Positions 42,489-51,945 of a stretch of 64,000 nt of DNA are shown here, in pieces (the first letter of the stretch is position 1; every line of letters begins with the position of its first letter). The notes beneath the pieces were generated by a model. The model did not search any database. It was given only the letters and a program-made list of their open reading frames with translations, and was not told the origin of the DNA. The stretch is taken from positions 11,566 to 75,565 of the forward strand of contig JAVJSU010000046.1 of NCBI GenBank assembly GCA_040219275.1, read 5' to 3'. The translations under genes and the position numbers were made by a program. The DNA is from JAVJSU01 sp040219275 (GTDB lineage Bacteria; Chloroflexota; Anaerolineae; Aggregatilineales; Phototrophicaceae).

Positions 42489-44846
42489 ATGGTATCTGTC
42501 CCGATTCGTGTTCTGATAATCAATCGCCAGTTGAACCCCTCCATTAAGCTGAAGCAGGCGTTGGAGCAAACGGGCAAATTTGTTGTTACGACTTTTACAT
42601 CACCGGATGCCGCGTTTGATTTTCTGCGCGGACGACCGCAAGATATTGCTTTGCTAGATTTTACGATGCCGGGGATGTCTGGTATTGATCTGATTTTGCG
42701 GACGCGCGCGGTTCAGCCGGATATTGCGATTCTTGCCAGCCCCGCCCAGCCGGACATTCAAGCTGTGGCGCGAGATTTGCAACTGAATGGCATCGTCGAT
42801 ATGCCGATCACAGCTCGTCGATTGATTCCGACTCTGGAACAGGTCTATCGCCACTCGCGTGATGCCCTGCCTGATACCTCAGAAGCGCCCGCCTACGATC
42901 ATGATTCCGATACCCTGACGATTGATGCGCCGGAGATCGCGCCGCCACTTGACCCTGCACCTGCGGATTTTTCTAGCCTTGATAGCGTGCTGGTGCATGT
43001 CGGCGGGTTGGATGAGGGTCCCGGCACAGAAACCCTCGATGTTGATATGACCGAGATGGAGCAGGGCGGTGTTGCCCGCGGTAAATCTATAGAATTTGTC
43101 ATCAAAGGTGAACTTGATGACCTCAAGCGTGAAGTAACCGGACCAAAATTAGAACGCCCGATGGATGACTCGGCTGAGAATGCGATTGACATTTTTCAGA
43201 AAATTGCCGCCGAAGAACCCCCCATGCCCACACTCGAAGAAAGCGGTACTGTCGGAGATTTGCGGATCGGCGTGGGTGATGCAAATTTGCAGGAGGTCGT
43301 CCGTATTTTGCAGGAACGCCAGACTAAACCCCGTCAACCGCAAAATATCGCGGACGAACCGCCGCCAGAAATGGACTTTGCGGATGATGGCGAAGAGATG
43401 GGTGAAAATACAGCCCGCATGATTCTGCAAACCGCGATGGAGGAATCTGCTGGAGTAGACTTTTCGATTGATAACATAATTAATAACATCGAGCGTCAAT
43501 TGCCGGAAGATCAGCGTGAAAGTGGTATGTTATCCTCATGGATTGAGAATATAGACCGCACACAATCGACAGATCGTTATATCCGTGAGCCAGATTTCTT
43601 GAGTGATGACTCTGATAAGATTGCTAAACCGGCGACCTTGCCACAGCAAGCGATCTTTGACGACGAATCAGAAGATTTGGTGTTTGAAGACTCCGGAGAA
43701 TTGGTTCTTGAGGAAGTGAACGAGTCTGTTTCTCGCGGCGAATCCGATGTACAGGAATCGATTATTGAAAATACCGTTGAGGATGCACCGCCTGTTGATT
43801 TGCCGGAAGCAGAGTATCCGGTGTTGCAGGAGGATGACCACCCCGATACTGGCTTGATCCCTGTTGAAGATCAGGATGATTATGAAACAGGTTTCGGCAC
43901 CGCAGAAGCGCACGTAGATGAGTCCGAATCTGATGTCGCGCCTGTTCCTGTTGAACCCGCAGTCGATGTTGAAGACCAGAATGATGACGAACAACCGCCA
44001 GAGATCGCCGGTTTCGCGCTGGCACTGACGCAAGCCTCGTTGGAGCTATCCGCAGAGGCAACGCTTCTGGCGCGGGGCGGGAAAATTGTGACCGTCGCCG
44101 GAGATTTACCGCACGAAGATTTGCAGGATATTGGTTCAGCACTCAATCATGATTGGGAGGCGCAGGGCGATCAGGCACGCATACGCTTCGTCACACTCAG
44201 CACCACCGGACGCGATTACATGATCTACTCACGGCGGACGGAAGATGATTTCTCGCTGTCGATGATCTTCGCCGGAAATATGCGCTTAAGTGCGATCCGT
44301 CGCCAGAGTGACCAGTTGCTTAAGGCATTGAACAGTGTGCCGGAAGTGATCGAAGCGCCACTGGAAACTATCCCCGATGAGCCGGATGTCGCGCAGTTAA
44401 CCGAAGAATTACACGCAATTGAAGATGAGATTGAGGCGGAAAAGCCCTTTACGCCCACCGATCTTGTGCCAGCGGTAGATGCCGGTCCATTGATGATGTA
44501 TACGTTCGTCTGGCTGGTGCGTGACCCTGAATACACGGTCAATAACGAAATGGCACAGGCGATTGTTTCCGGTTTGGATTTACAATTGGCGCGGGAAGGT
44601 TGGCGCATAGATCAACTGAATGTGCATGAAGATTATCTCTATATGATGGCGGGCATTCCCGGCGAAGTGCCAGCCCATGAACTCATCACCAACTTAAAGC
44701 GTCGCACAGCGGAGATGGCGCACGGGTCTGATTCTCGCATTGATCCCGATAACTTCTGGTCAGATAGTTACCTCGCGTTTGTGCCGGGGCGGGAGCTTGA
44801 TGTCGAGGAGATTCAGCGTTATATCAACTTTGCGCGGGCGCGTTAG
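42489..44846 (+). CDS. Receiver-like / roadblock-like protein with C-terminal inactive Y1-transposase fold
   Basis: 785 aa from the ATG at 42489 (AGGA 5 nt upstream). Residues 1-120 form a receiver domain: Asp57 in IALLDFTMPGMSG, but the conserved Lys-Pro is replaced (IVDMPITARR). A highly acidic, probably disordered linker covers about 130-500. Residues about 520-630 look like a roadblock/LC7 domain (ATLLARGGKIVTVAG, SLSMIFAGNMRLSAIRR). Residues 669-785 follow the IS200/IS605 TnpA plan: FVWLVRDPEY, EGWRIDQLNVHEDYLYMMAG, LKRRTAEM, NFWSDSYLAFVPG, EIQRYINFA. The HUH motif is YLY (716-718), while the candidate Tyr778 keeps the canonical spacing of about 60. So the fold is retained but nicking residues are lost. 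A strong terminator follows. Confidence 0.7.
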   Translation: MVSVPIRVLIINRQLNPSIKLKQALEQTGKFVVTTFTSPDAAFDFLRGRPQDIALLDFTMPGMSGIDLILRTRAVQPDIAILASPAQPDIQAVARDLQLNGIVDMPITARRLIPTLEQVYRHSRDALPDTSEAPAYDHDSDTLTIDAPEIAPPLDPAPADFSSLDSVLVHVGGLDEGPGTETLDVDMTEMEQGGVARGKSIEFVIKGELDDLKREVTGPKLERPMDDSAENAIDIFQKIAAEEPPMPTLEESGTVGDLRIGVGDANLQEVVRILQERQTKPRQPQNIADEPPPEMDFADDGEEMGENTARMILQTAMEESAGVDFSIDNIINNIERQLPEDQRESGMLSSWIENIDRTQSTDRYIREPDFLSDDSDKIAKPATLPQQAIFDDESEDLVFEDSGELVLEEVNESVSRGESDVQESIIENTVEDAPPVDLPEAEYPVLQEDDHPDTGLIPVEDQDDYETGFGTAEAHVDESESDVAPVPVEPAVDVEDQNDDEQPPEIAGFALALTQASLELSAEATLLARGGKIVTVAGDLPHEDLQDIGSALNHDWEAQGDQARIRFVTLSTTGRDYMIYSRRTEDDFSLSMIFAGNMRLSAIRRQSDQLLKALNSVPEVIEAPLETIPDEPDVAQLTEELHAIEDEIEAEKPFTPTDLVPAVDAGPLMMYTFVWLVRDPEYTVNNEMAQAIVSGLDLQLAREGWRIDQLNVHEDYLYMMAGIPGEVPAHELITNLKRRTAEMAHGSDSRIDPDNFWSDSYLAFVPGRELDVEEIQRYINFARAR

Positions 44847-44922
44847 GTTAGCTTAAGCCTTAGCCATCTTTCTGGGCGGGATTAACCAGCGCATAATCAT
44901 TAATCAAAGCCAAAAATTTCAT

Positions 44923-44958
44923 AGGGCGGGTCGATCATTACGATTGACCCGCCCTTTT
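44923..44958 (+). terminator. Strong Rho-independent terminator
   Basis: A 14-bp stem with one wobble (44923-44936 / 44942-44955), loop ATTAC, then TTTT. It ends the receiver/roadblock gene and insulates polA. Confidence 0.92.
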
Positions 44959-45050
44959 CATTTATGCTGTCATCACTTTCATTGGAAAATAAACAAATGT
45001 TCTGTCATAATGGGTGGCATGATGACGAACTAATACCTATGGGGGAACAC

Positions 45051-47840
45051 ATGGCTGATGCACGCCCGATACTCTATCTGATTGACGGACACGCCGTTGC
45101 TTATCGACAATTTTACGCGCTCAATGGTGCTGGCTTCACAACAAGTTCCGGTGAGCCGACCAACGCAGTTTTCGGCTTTACGCGGGGCTTGCTGGATATT
45201 CTGCAAAATGAACGCCCGAAATACCTTGCCGTGAGTTTTGATCGCGGGTTGAGCGGACGTGAAGACTTGTATGCGGATTATAAAGGTACGCGTGATAAGA
45301 TGCCGGACGATTTGCAAATCCAGATGATTCGCATTGAGCAAATTGTGCGGGCATTCAACATTCCCATCTTGGCAGTAGAAGGCTACGAAGCGGATGATGT
45401 GATCGGCACAGTGGCGAAGCAGGCAGAAGCTGAAGGCGTGCATATCCACATCATCACCGGAGACCGCGACATTTTGCAATTGCTCACGCCCAATGTCCGC
45501 GTGCAATTGCCCAAGCGCGGTGAATCCGATCAGGTGTTTGACATCGCGGCATTCGAGGAAAAATACAACATCCGCCCCGATCAACTGGTGGATATGAAGG
45601 CGCTGATGGGCGACTCGTCTGATAATATCCCCGGCGTGAAGGGCATCGGAGAGAAGGGTGCCGCCAAGTTACTTACTGATTATGAAACGCTGGACGGCAT
45701 TTACTCCCACATCGAAGACATTAAAGGCGCAACCCGCACGAAACTGGAAAATGACCATGAAATGGCGTATATCAGCCAGAATCTCGCGCAGATTCAACGG
45801 AATGTGCCGATTGAAATCACCCTTGCCGCCTGCGAAGCCCACGACTTTGATGTGAATGTCGTGGCGGAACTCTTCCGTGAGATGGAATTTCGCTCACTGT
45901 TGAGCCGTTTGCTCAGCGAATTTGGCGGCGATGAACCGATCACGGTGCAAGAGGCTGAAAGTGATGACGACGGTGAAGTGTATAACTACGAAGTTGAGAC
46001 AGTCATCGTGCGTGATGAGGCGGGACTTAAGGCGCTGGTTGAGGTCTTAAACAAAGCGAAAGCGATCACATGGGATGTAGAAACGACCAGCATTGACCAG
46101 ATGGCGGGCGATCTGGTGGGAATTTCGCTGTCTGTGGATGGCAAGATCGGCTACTACGTCCCGGTTGGGCATAAACCGGAAGGCGACGGCACGATGTTCA
46201 GCGGTGATCCGGTTGAGCAATTGCCCATGCAAATGGTGATTGATGCGCTCCGTCCACCCCTGACGAACCCGAAAATCCCGAAATATGCCCATAATGCCGC
46301 CTATGATCTGGTTGTGTTGCAACGTTATGGCATTGATGTGTCGCCCATCAAATTTGACACGATGATCGCCGAGTGGCTCCGCGACCCGATCAGCAAGTAT
46401 CTCGGCTTAAAAGCATTCGCCCAGCAATATCTCGAATATAGCATGACGGAAATCAAAGAGTTGATTGGCACAGGCAAGAAGCAAATCACGATGGCGGAAG
46501 TCACTGTTGAAGATGCCGCTCCGTATGCCGCCGCTGATGCCGCGATTACGCATCGTGCGGTGAGCTACCTGCGCCCTTATCTGAAAAATGACGATCTAAT
46601 GGAATTACTGGACACGCTGGAAATGCCACTGGTGCCGGTTATCGCGTCTATGGAGCGGGCAGGTGTGGCGCTAGATGTGCCGTTTTTGCGCGACTTAAGC
46701 GAGACTCTGGACGGGCAGATTAAGGCGCTCGAAGGGGAGATTTTCGGTCTTTCCGGCGGCTATGGGGACTTTAACATCAATAGTCCCAAGCAACTCAACG
46801 ATGTGCTGTTTGGCAAATTGGGCTTATCCACAGGCGGTTTACGCAAGACCTCTCACGGGTACTCCACCGATGTTGTGACGTTGGAGGCGCTTAAAGATGA
46901 GCATGAAATTATCGCCCATATTCTCGATTATCGGGAACTGACCAAGCTCAAAAGCACCTATGTCGATGCTCTTCCAGAATTGATTAACCCACAAACGGGA
47001 CGGGTACACACCAGCTACAACCAGACGGGCACATCTACGGGGCGCTTGAGCAGTAGCAATCCAAATCTGCAAAATATTCCCATCCGTACAGAAATTGGGC
47101 GCGAGGTGCGGCGGGCATTCACCGCGCCGGAGGGCAGGGTGTTACTCGCCGTTGATTATAGCCAGATCGAACTGCGCGTCATGGCACATATCAGTGGTGA
47201 TCCAACCTTGCTTCAGGCATTCGCGGACGGACTAGATATTCATGCCGCCACCGCCGCCGCAGTCAATAACGTCAGCCTTGATGAAGTAACCTATGAGATG
47301 CGAAGTTTTGCCAAGCGTGTGAACTTCGGGCTGATGTATGGCATGGGGGCGTTCCGCTTATCGCGTGATAGCGAGTTGACATTGGCGGAAGCCGAAGCCT
47401 TCGTCAAAACCTACTTTGAGCGTTTCCCGCAGGTCAAGGTCTATATGGACAACACCGAAGAAAAAGCGAAAGCCGGGATGCTCACGACTCTTGTAGGGCG
47501 CAAACGGAATTTTGCGGCGTTGCAGAATGTGAATGGCAGTCGTCGAGCACAACAGGCAGAGCTACGCGCCGCCATCAACATGCCGATTCAAGGCACGGCG
47601 GCGGACATCATGAAGCGTGCGATGATTGATCTCTATGACGCGTTGAACGCCCATAAGAGCGATTCATGTATGATTTTGCAGGTACATGATGAACTCGTGC
47701 TCGAAGTACCGGAAGATGACGCACAGGACATTACAAAGCTGGTTGTCGATGTGATGGAAAACGCGTATCAACTGGATGCACCACTGAAAGCCAACGCTCA
47801 AATAGGCAAAAATTGGCGCGATATGGAAACCGTGCAATAG
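45051..47840 (+). CDS. polA: DNA polymerase I
   Basis: 929 aa from the ATG at 45051, preceded by GGGGGA; the frame is open to 44964. The N-terminal 5'-3' exonuclease (about 1-290) shows LYLIDGHAVAYRQFYA, YEADDVIGTVA and GDSSDNIPGVKGIGEKGA. The 3'-5' exonuclease (about 320-510) keeps its metal ligands: WDVETTS, HNAAYDLVVL, YAAADAAITHR, so proofreading is likely active. The polymerase domain has GRLSSSNPNLQNIPIR, motif A VDYSQIELRVMAH, motif B RSFAKRVNFGLMYGMG and motif C QVHDELVLEVP. Acts in repair and Okazaki maturation. Confidence 0.96.
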   Translation: MADARPILYLIDGHAVAYRQFYALNGAGFTTSSGEPTNAVFGFTRGLLDILQNERPKYLAVSFDRGLSGREDLYADYKGTRDKMPDDLQIQMIRIEQIVRAFNIPILAVEGYEADDVIGTVAKQAEAEGVHIHIITGDRDILQLLTPNVRVQLPKRGESDQVFDIAAFEEKYNIRPDQLVDMKALMGDSSDNIPGVKGIGEKGAAKLLTDYETLDGIYSHIEDIKGATRTKLENDHEMAYISQNLAQIQRNVPIEITLAACEAHDFDVNVVAELFREMEFRSLLSRLLSEFGGDEPITVQEAESDDDGEVYNYEVETVIVRDEAGLKALVEVLNKAKAITWDVETTSIDQMAGDLVGISLSVDGKIGYYVPVGHKPEGDGTMFSGDPVEQLPMQMVIDALRPPLTNPKIPKYAHNAAYDLVVLQRYGIDVSPIKFDTMIAEWLRDPISKYLGLKAFAQQYLEYSMTEIKELIGTGKKQITMAEVTVEDAAPYAAADAAITHRAVSYLRPYLKNDDLMELLDTLEMPLVPVIASMERAGVALDVPFLRDLSETLDGQIKALEGEIFGLSGGYGDFNINSPKQLNDVLFGKLGLSTGGLRKTSHGYSTDVVTLEALKDEHEIIAHILDYRELTKLKSTYVDALPELINPQTGRVHTSYNQTGTSTGRLSSSNPNLQNIPIRTEIGREVRRAFTAPEGRVLLAVDYSQIELRVMAHISGDPTLLQAFADGLDIHAATAAAVNNVSLDEVTYEMRSFAKRVNFGLMYGMGAFRLSRDSELTLAEAEAFVKTYFERFPQVKVYMDNTEEKAKAGMLTTLVGRKRNFAALQNVNGSRRAQQAELRAAINMPIQGTAADIMKRAMIDLYDALNAHKSDSCMILQVHDELVLEVPEDDAQDITKLVVDVMENAYQLDAPLKANAQIGKNWRDMETVQ

Positions 47841-47940
47841 ATTCAGTTTTTGCGGTCTAAATTGGGAGCGTACTTTGTGAAAGTTGGATAAAAGAGAGCT
47901 TAGTCCACGATAGTAATGAATGGGATGTCGTTTGTGGGTC

Positions 47941-47949
47941 TGCTATAAT
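47941..47949 (+). promoter_or_regulatory. Extended -10 promoter of the DICT gene
   Basis: TGCTATAAT is a consensus extended -10 (TGN-TATAAT), 35 bp before the ATG at 47984, with no good -35. It is the best member of the recurring TGCTATNNT family. Confidence 0.6.
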
Positions 47950-47983
47950 TAGGTATAAAGATATAGAGAGATACAAACCACAA

Positions 47984-48583
47984 ATGACAAACAGAATCGC
48001 ACCCAGCGCATCCGTATATGCGCTGGTGCAAAATGACATGAAACATCAGCGGTTACTGAATAATGTCGGTATGATGACGCTGATTAGCCGCGAAATTGAG
48101 AACACGATTCTTAAAGATGGCGTAAAAGCACGGGTTTTTTCCAGCTTTCAGCGCATAAGCAGTTTTTTGCCCCAGCGCAAACGCTATGAACAGATGGCGG
48201 CACGGGCAGAAAGTGTTTATGTATTCGCCCATTTTGATATGACCCCGCCGCCCATCGTCAACGTGAATTTCATCCCCGTAGACCCGGAGTCACAATTTGC
48301 TAAAGAATGGTTTGTGGTGACGGATGCGCCCAATTTTTTCACCGCATTGGTGACGGAAGAGGTGGATTCGCCGGATGATCCCCGTGCACAACGCATGTTT
48401 CGTGGGTTGTGGTCATTTGATGAAGAAATGGTCACGATCATTCAGGACTGGCTAAGTAGCATCGTACAAATTCAAATGCCCGCACATGCCGATCAACGTA
48501 GCGCATCGGATTATCGCGCACAGATCGCCATTATGAGCAATGTCATCAGCCGATTGACGGGTGAATTGGTGTCGCTGAAGTAA
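47984..48583 (+). CDS. DICT-domain sensory protein
   Basis: A 199-aa soluble protein. The region SSFQRISSFLPQRKRYEQMA, then VYVFAHFD, then EWFVVTDAPNFFTALVTEEV and RMFRGLWSFDEEMV, matches the DICT domain. DICT (diguanylate cyclase and two-component) domains accompany light and second-messenger signalling modules. Here it stands alone, with a short N-terminal helix. No Shine-Dalgarno is visible. The biochemical function of DICT is unknown. Confidence 0.75.
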   Translation: MTNRIAPSASVYALVQNDMKHQRLLNNVGMMTLISREIENTILKDGVKARVFSSFQRISSFLPQRKRYEQMAARAESVYVFAHFDMTPPPIVNVNFIPVDPESQFAKEWFVVTDAPNFFTALVTEEVDSPDDPRAQRMFRGLWSFDEEMVTIIQDWLSSIVQIQMPAHADQRSASDYRAQIAIMSNVISRLTGELVSLK

Positions 48584-48655
48584 CGGAGGTTGCCTTTTTA
48601 CACCCATATAGTCAATTTTCCTCTATGACCCTATGTTTCGTGAACATCTGAGTTG

Positions 48656-48664
48656 TGCTATACT
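48656..48664 (+). promoter_or_regulatory. Extended -10 promoter of the ornithine carbamoyltransferase gene
   Basis: TGCTATACT, identical to the motif at 40087, lies 58 bp before the ATG at 48722. Confidence 0.5.
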
Positions 48665-48721
48665 CAAAATGTATAAAAACTACATTTTTTGACCTCATGT
48701 TTAAACAATTAAAAGGTGTTC

Positions 48722-49624
48722 ATGAAACATTTTCTTGACCTGTCTGAATGGTCGACAAAGGACTTAAACGAAGTTCTCCAATTGGCTGTTTACCTCAAAA
48801 ATGAATGGCGCTCTGGCGGGAATAAGCCGGTGTTGGCGGGAAAAATTCTGGGCATGGTGTTTCAAAAGCCGTCTTTACGCACCCGTGTTTCGTTTGAAGT
48901 CGGGATGAAGCACCTCGGTGGTGATGCCATTATGCTCGGTCCATCGGAGATCGGTCTAGGCAAGCGAGAAAGCATCGCTGATATTTCACGCGTGCTTTCC
49001 GGTTATGTTCAGGGAATTATGGCGCGTGTCTTTGACCATCAGCATGTGGTGGAATTGGCGCAATATGCCAGTGTTCCGGTGATTAACGGCTTAAGTGATG
49101 ATGTGCATCCCTGTCAGGCAATGGCAGACGTGCTGACGATCTACGAACATTTTGGGAAATTGCAGGGTTTAAAGCTGGCTTACATCGGCGATGGCAATAA
49201 TGTGGCGCGTTCGTTGTTGAATGCCTGCGCTCATTTCGGGATGGATTTCTCGATCGCTTCTCCCAGAGGCTATGAGTTGCCGGAAGCCACAAATTACCCT
49301 AAACAGACCGAAATAATGGTCACCAGTACCCATGATCCCGTGACGGCGGTGCAGGATGCCCATGTGGTTTATACCGATACGTGGGTAAGCATGGGGCAAG
49401 AAGATGAAATTGCGGCGCGTGTGAAGGTATTTGATGGTTTTCAGATCAACACGACGCTCATGAGCCATGCCCATCCCGGTGCAATCGTCTTGCACTGTTT
49501 GCCTGCACATCGCGGGCAGGAAATTACCGATGAAATAGCGGATGGACCTCAGTCTGCTATCTTTCAACAGGCGGAAAATCGCCTCCATGCACAAAAAGCG
49601 ATTCTCGTAAAGTTATTGGGTTAA
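48722..49624 (+). CDS. argF: Ornithine carbamoyltransferase
   Basis: 300 aa, forms citrulline from ornithine and carbamoyl phosphate in arginine synthesis. The start at 48722 has AAAAGG 5 nt upstream. Carbamoyl-phosphate site KPSLRTRVSFE, HPCQAMADVLT and the catalytic HCLPAHRGQEI are present. The ornithine-specific SMG loop (TDTWVSMGQEDE) separates it from aspartate carbamoyltransferase. The length matches anabolic OTCases. No other arg gene is nearby; the next gene, encoding a TPR protein, starts 32 bp later. Confidence 0.95.
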   Translation: MKHFLDLSEWSTKDLNEVLQLAVYLKNEWRSGGNKPVLAGKILGMVFQKPSLRTRVSFEVGMKHLGGDAIMLGPSEIGLGKRESIADISRVLSGYVQGIMARVFDHQHVVELAQYASVPVINGLSDDVHPCQAMADVLTIYEHFGKLQGLKLAYIGDGNNVARSLLNACAHFGMDFSIASPRGYELPEATNYPKQTEIMVTSTHDPVTAVQDAHVVYTDTWVSMGQEDEIAARVKVFDGFQINTTLMSHAHPGAIVLHCLPAHRGQEITDEIADGPQSAIFQQAENRLHAQKAILVKLLG

Positions 49625-49655
49625 GTTTTAGCCTGAGTCATTTGAGAGCGGAATT

Positions 49656-51899
49656 ATGGCGGAAAATCGTAAAGCCTATCAAGAACACATGAATCAGGGG
49701 CATAATGCCGCCTGGGATCAGGACTGGCAAACAGCCATCAAAGCTTATACGCAGGCGGTGCAAGATGTACCGCAAGACCCGGAAGCACATAATCATCTGG
49801 GGCTATCCCTGTTTAAAGTGGGGCGGTTGGATGATGCGCTAAAAGTCTATACACGCGCTTACCAACTCGCGCCGGATGATCCGGTACCTCTGGAAAAAAG
49901 TGCCGATGTGCTGGAGCGAATGGGACGCTTAAAAGAAGCCGCCCAGCAATATGTCAACGTGGCTGATGTTTACCTCGCCATGCGTGATCTGGATAAGGCG
50001 ATTTCTAACTGGGAGCGGGCTACACGCCTCACGCCCGGCTTAGTGGTGGTACACGGTAAGCTCGCCCAGGCTTATGAGCGTGTTGGCGATAAAAAGCGTT
50101 CTGTACAAGAGTATTTACGCCTTGCTTATAACTTTAATCGCCTTAAGGAAACCGATAAAGCGATTAAAGCCGTAGAACGTGCATTGCGTCTGGATAAGCG
50201 TAACCCAACGTCGTTGAATATGTTGCGGGCGTTGCAATCAGGTGGGGATATTGCCCTTCCGAATTTTGACGAACCTAATGCGCCTGCTCCTGATGAATCA
50301 TTTAGTATCTTTACCAGTGCCGCGGACGAAGCCCGTGCAAAAATTGGTGAAGCGGACCCGCGTGGACCGATGGGGGAAGCGATGACCGCCGCGCTAGGAT
50401 CATTGGCGGCTTTTGTTGTGGAAAGTGGTTCGCTTGATGAGGCAGGTGGGGACGCTTTGCAGGGCATGGAATTACAACGGCAGGGAATGCCCGATAAGGC
50501 GATTGAAGCCTACAAACGTGCTGAACCCCGTTTGCGCCATCCGTCGCTTAAGCTGAATTTAGGCGCATTGTTGCTTGATGCTGACCATCCCGATGAAGCG
50601 GTAAAGCATCTCGGCGAAGCAGTCATGGATAAAGAGCTTTCCGCCGGTGCGCTTCATGCGCTGGGTAAGGCATATCATAAGCTGGGTAAGCACAAACAAG
50701 CCTCACGTTATTTAACGCAGAGCTTACAAGCCGTCGATACCAGCCTTGCGATGAATGAGCAGGAAATTGCCGAACTAACGGATGTATATTCCAGCATAAT
50801 TACGGCGCTTGATGGACGCACAGATGAATCGCTTGCGTCAATCAATGAGCGTTTCCTGAGCTTACTCAGTGGTAAAGATTGGAAGCAACGTATCGCCGAT
50901 ACCCGTCGCCATCTTGAAGAAGTCATGCGCGATGAGGGCGATCAAGGTCTGGTTGATTTTATCGTCACCGGTAATGATGAACTGGCGAGCACGGTCACGC
51001 GAATTGACACGTATATTCGTCAGGGCTTGCTGACTCTGGCGATGGATGAATCGCATCGTGCCATAGAAACCGCGCCATACTATCTGCCTGTGCATGTACG
51101 TATGGCGGAAATTATGATGCGTGAAGGGCGCGTGCGTCAGGCGATCAACAAATACAATATGGTTGCTCGTGCTTACATGACGCGTGATGAAAATGACCGC
51201 GCCGCCTCAATTTTGAGCGAAGTGCTGGAGATGGCACCGCTTGATATTTCCGTGCGAGAAAGCCTGATTCAGTTGCTGGAAGACGAAGGGCGTATGGACG
51301 AGGCGCTTGACCATCATGTGAGCCTTGCCGGAAATTACAATCAACTCGGTAATTTCGACAAATCACGCGAAGAATTTAATAATTCAGAGAAGTTAGCCAA
51401 GCGGATTAATGCACCGCCCGCCAAACTCGCGGAAATTAAACATAAACTTGCTGACATGGATCAGATGCGTCTGGATACCCGTCGCGCCATCAAAACCTAC
51501 GAAGAAATTGTGGAGCTTGTGGCGGACGACGAACGCGCACATCGTATGCTAGTTGACCTCAATTATAATCTTGGTAATCAGGTAGAAGCGATCCGCCGTC
51601 TGGATAAATTGCTGAATATCTTCGCGCAAAACAAGAAGATTGCTCAAATTGTGAAGATGTTGGAAGACCTTGTAAAGAATTATCCCAATGATACCGGATT
51701 GCGCTCGCGGTTAGCGGCAATTTATAAACAGACCAATCGCAAGAGTGAAGCCATTCAGCAGTTGGATGCGCTTGGTGAATTACAATTAGAGGCGGGCTTG
51801 CATAATGATGCCCGTAACACCATCAAGCAGATCATTGCGCTTAATCCAGAGCAGGGCATGGACGATTATCGTAAATTGCTTTCTCAGCTTGGTGGTTAA
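49656..51899 (+). CDS. Tetratricopeptide-repeat protein
   Basis: A 747-aa soluble protein built almost entirely of TPR-like helical pairs: AWDQDWQTAIKAYTQAV, AHNHLGLSLFKVGRLDDALKV, AISNWERATRLTP, AIEAYKRAEPRLRHP, then a second array from about residue 440 to the end (ALDHHVSLAGNYNQLGNFDK, KTYEEIVELVADDERAHRML). A non-TPR spacer at about 190-270 is Ala/Asp-rich. No signal peptide or membrane helix. TPRs act as protein-interaction scaffolds; partner unknown. It precedes cdaA by 46 bp, so co-transcription is possible. Confidence 0.85.
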   Translation: MAENRKAYQEHMNQGHNAAWDQDWQTAIKAYTQAVQDVPQDPEAHNHLGLSLFKVGRLDDALKVYTRAYQLAPDDPVPLEKSADVLERMGRLKEAAQQYVNVADVYLAMRDLDKAISNWERATRLTPGLVVVHGKLAQAYERVGDKKRSVQEYLRLAYNFNRLKETDKAIKAVERALRLDKRNPTSLNMLRALQSGGDIALPNFDEPNAPAPDESFSIFTSAADEARAKIGEADPRGPMGEAMTAALGSLAAFVVESGSLDEAGGDALQGMELQRQGMPDKAIEAYKRAEPRLRHPSLKLNLGALLLDADHPDEAVKHLGEAVMDKELSAGALHALGKAYHKLGKHKQASRYLTQSLQAVDTSLAMNEQEIAELTDVYSSIITALDGRTDESLASINERFLSLLSGKDWKQRIADTRRHLEEVMRDEGDQGLVDFIVTGNDELASTVTRIDTYIRQGLLTLAMDESHRAIETAPYYLPVHVRMAEIMMREGRVRQAINKYNMVARAYMTRDENDRAASILSEVLEMAPLDISVRESLIQLLEDEGRMDEALDHHVSLAGNYNQLGNFDKSREEFNNSEKLAKRINAPPAKLAEIKHKLADMDQMRLDTRRAIKTYEEIVELVADDERAHRMLVDLNYNLGNQVEAIRRLDKLLNIFAQNKKIAQIVKMLEDLVKNYPNDTGLRSRLAAIYKQTNRKSEAIQQLDALGELQLEAGLHNDARNTIKQIIALNPEQGMDDYRKLLSQLGG

Positions 51900-51945
51900 G
51901 GTTAGTAGCAAGTAGCCAATTAAACAAAGTAACCAGTAAAACCGT

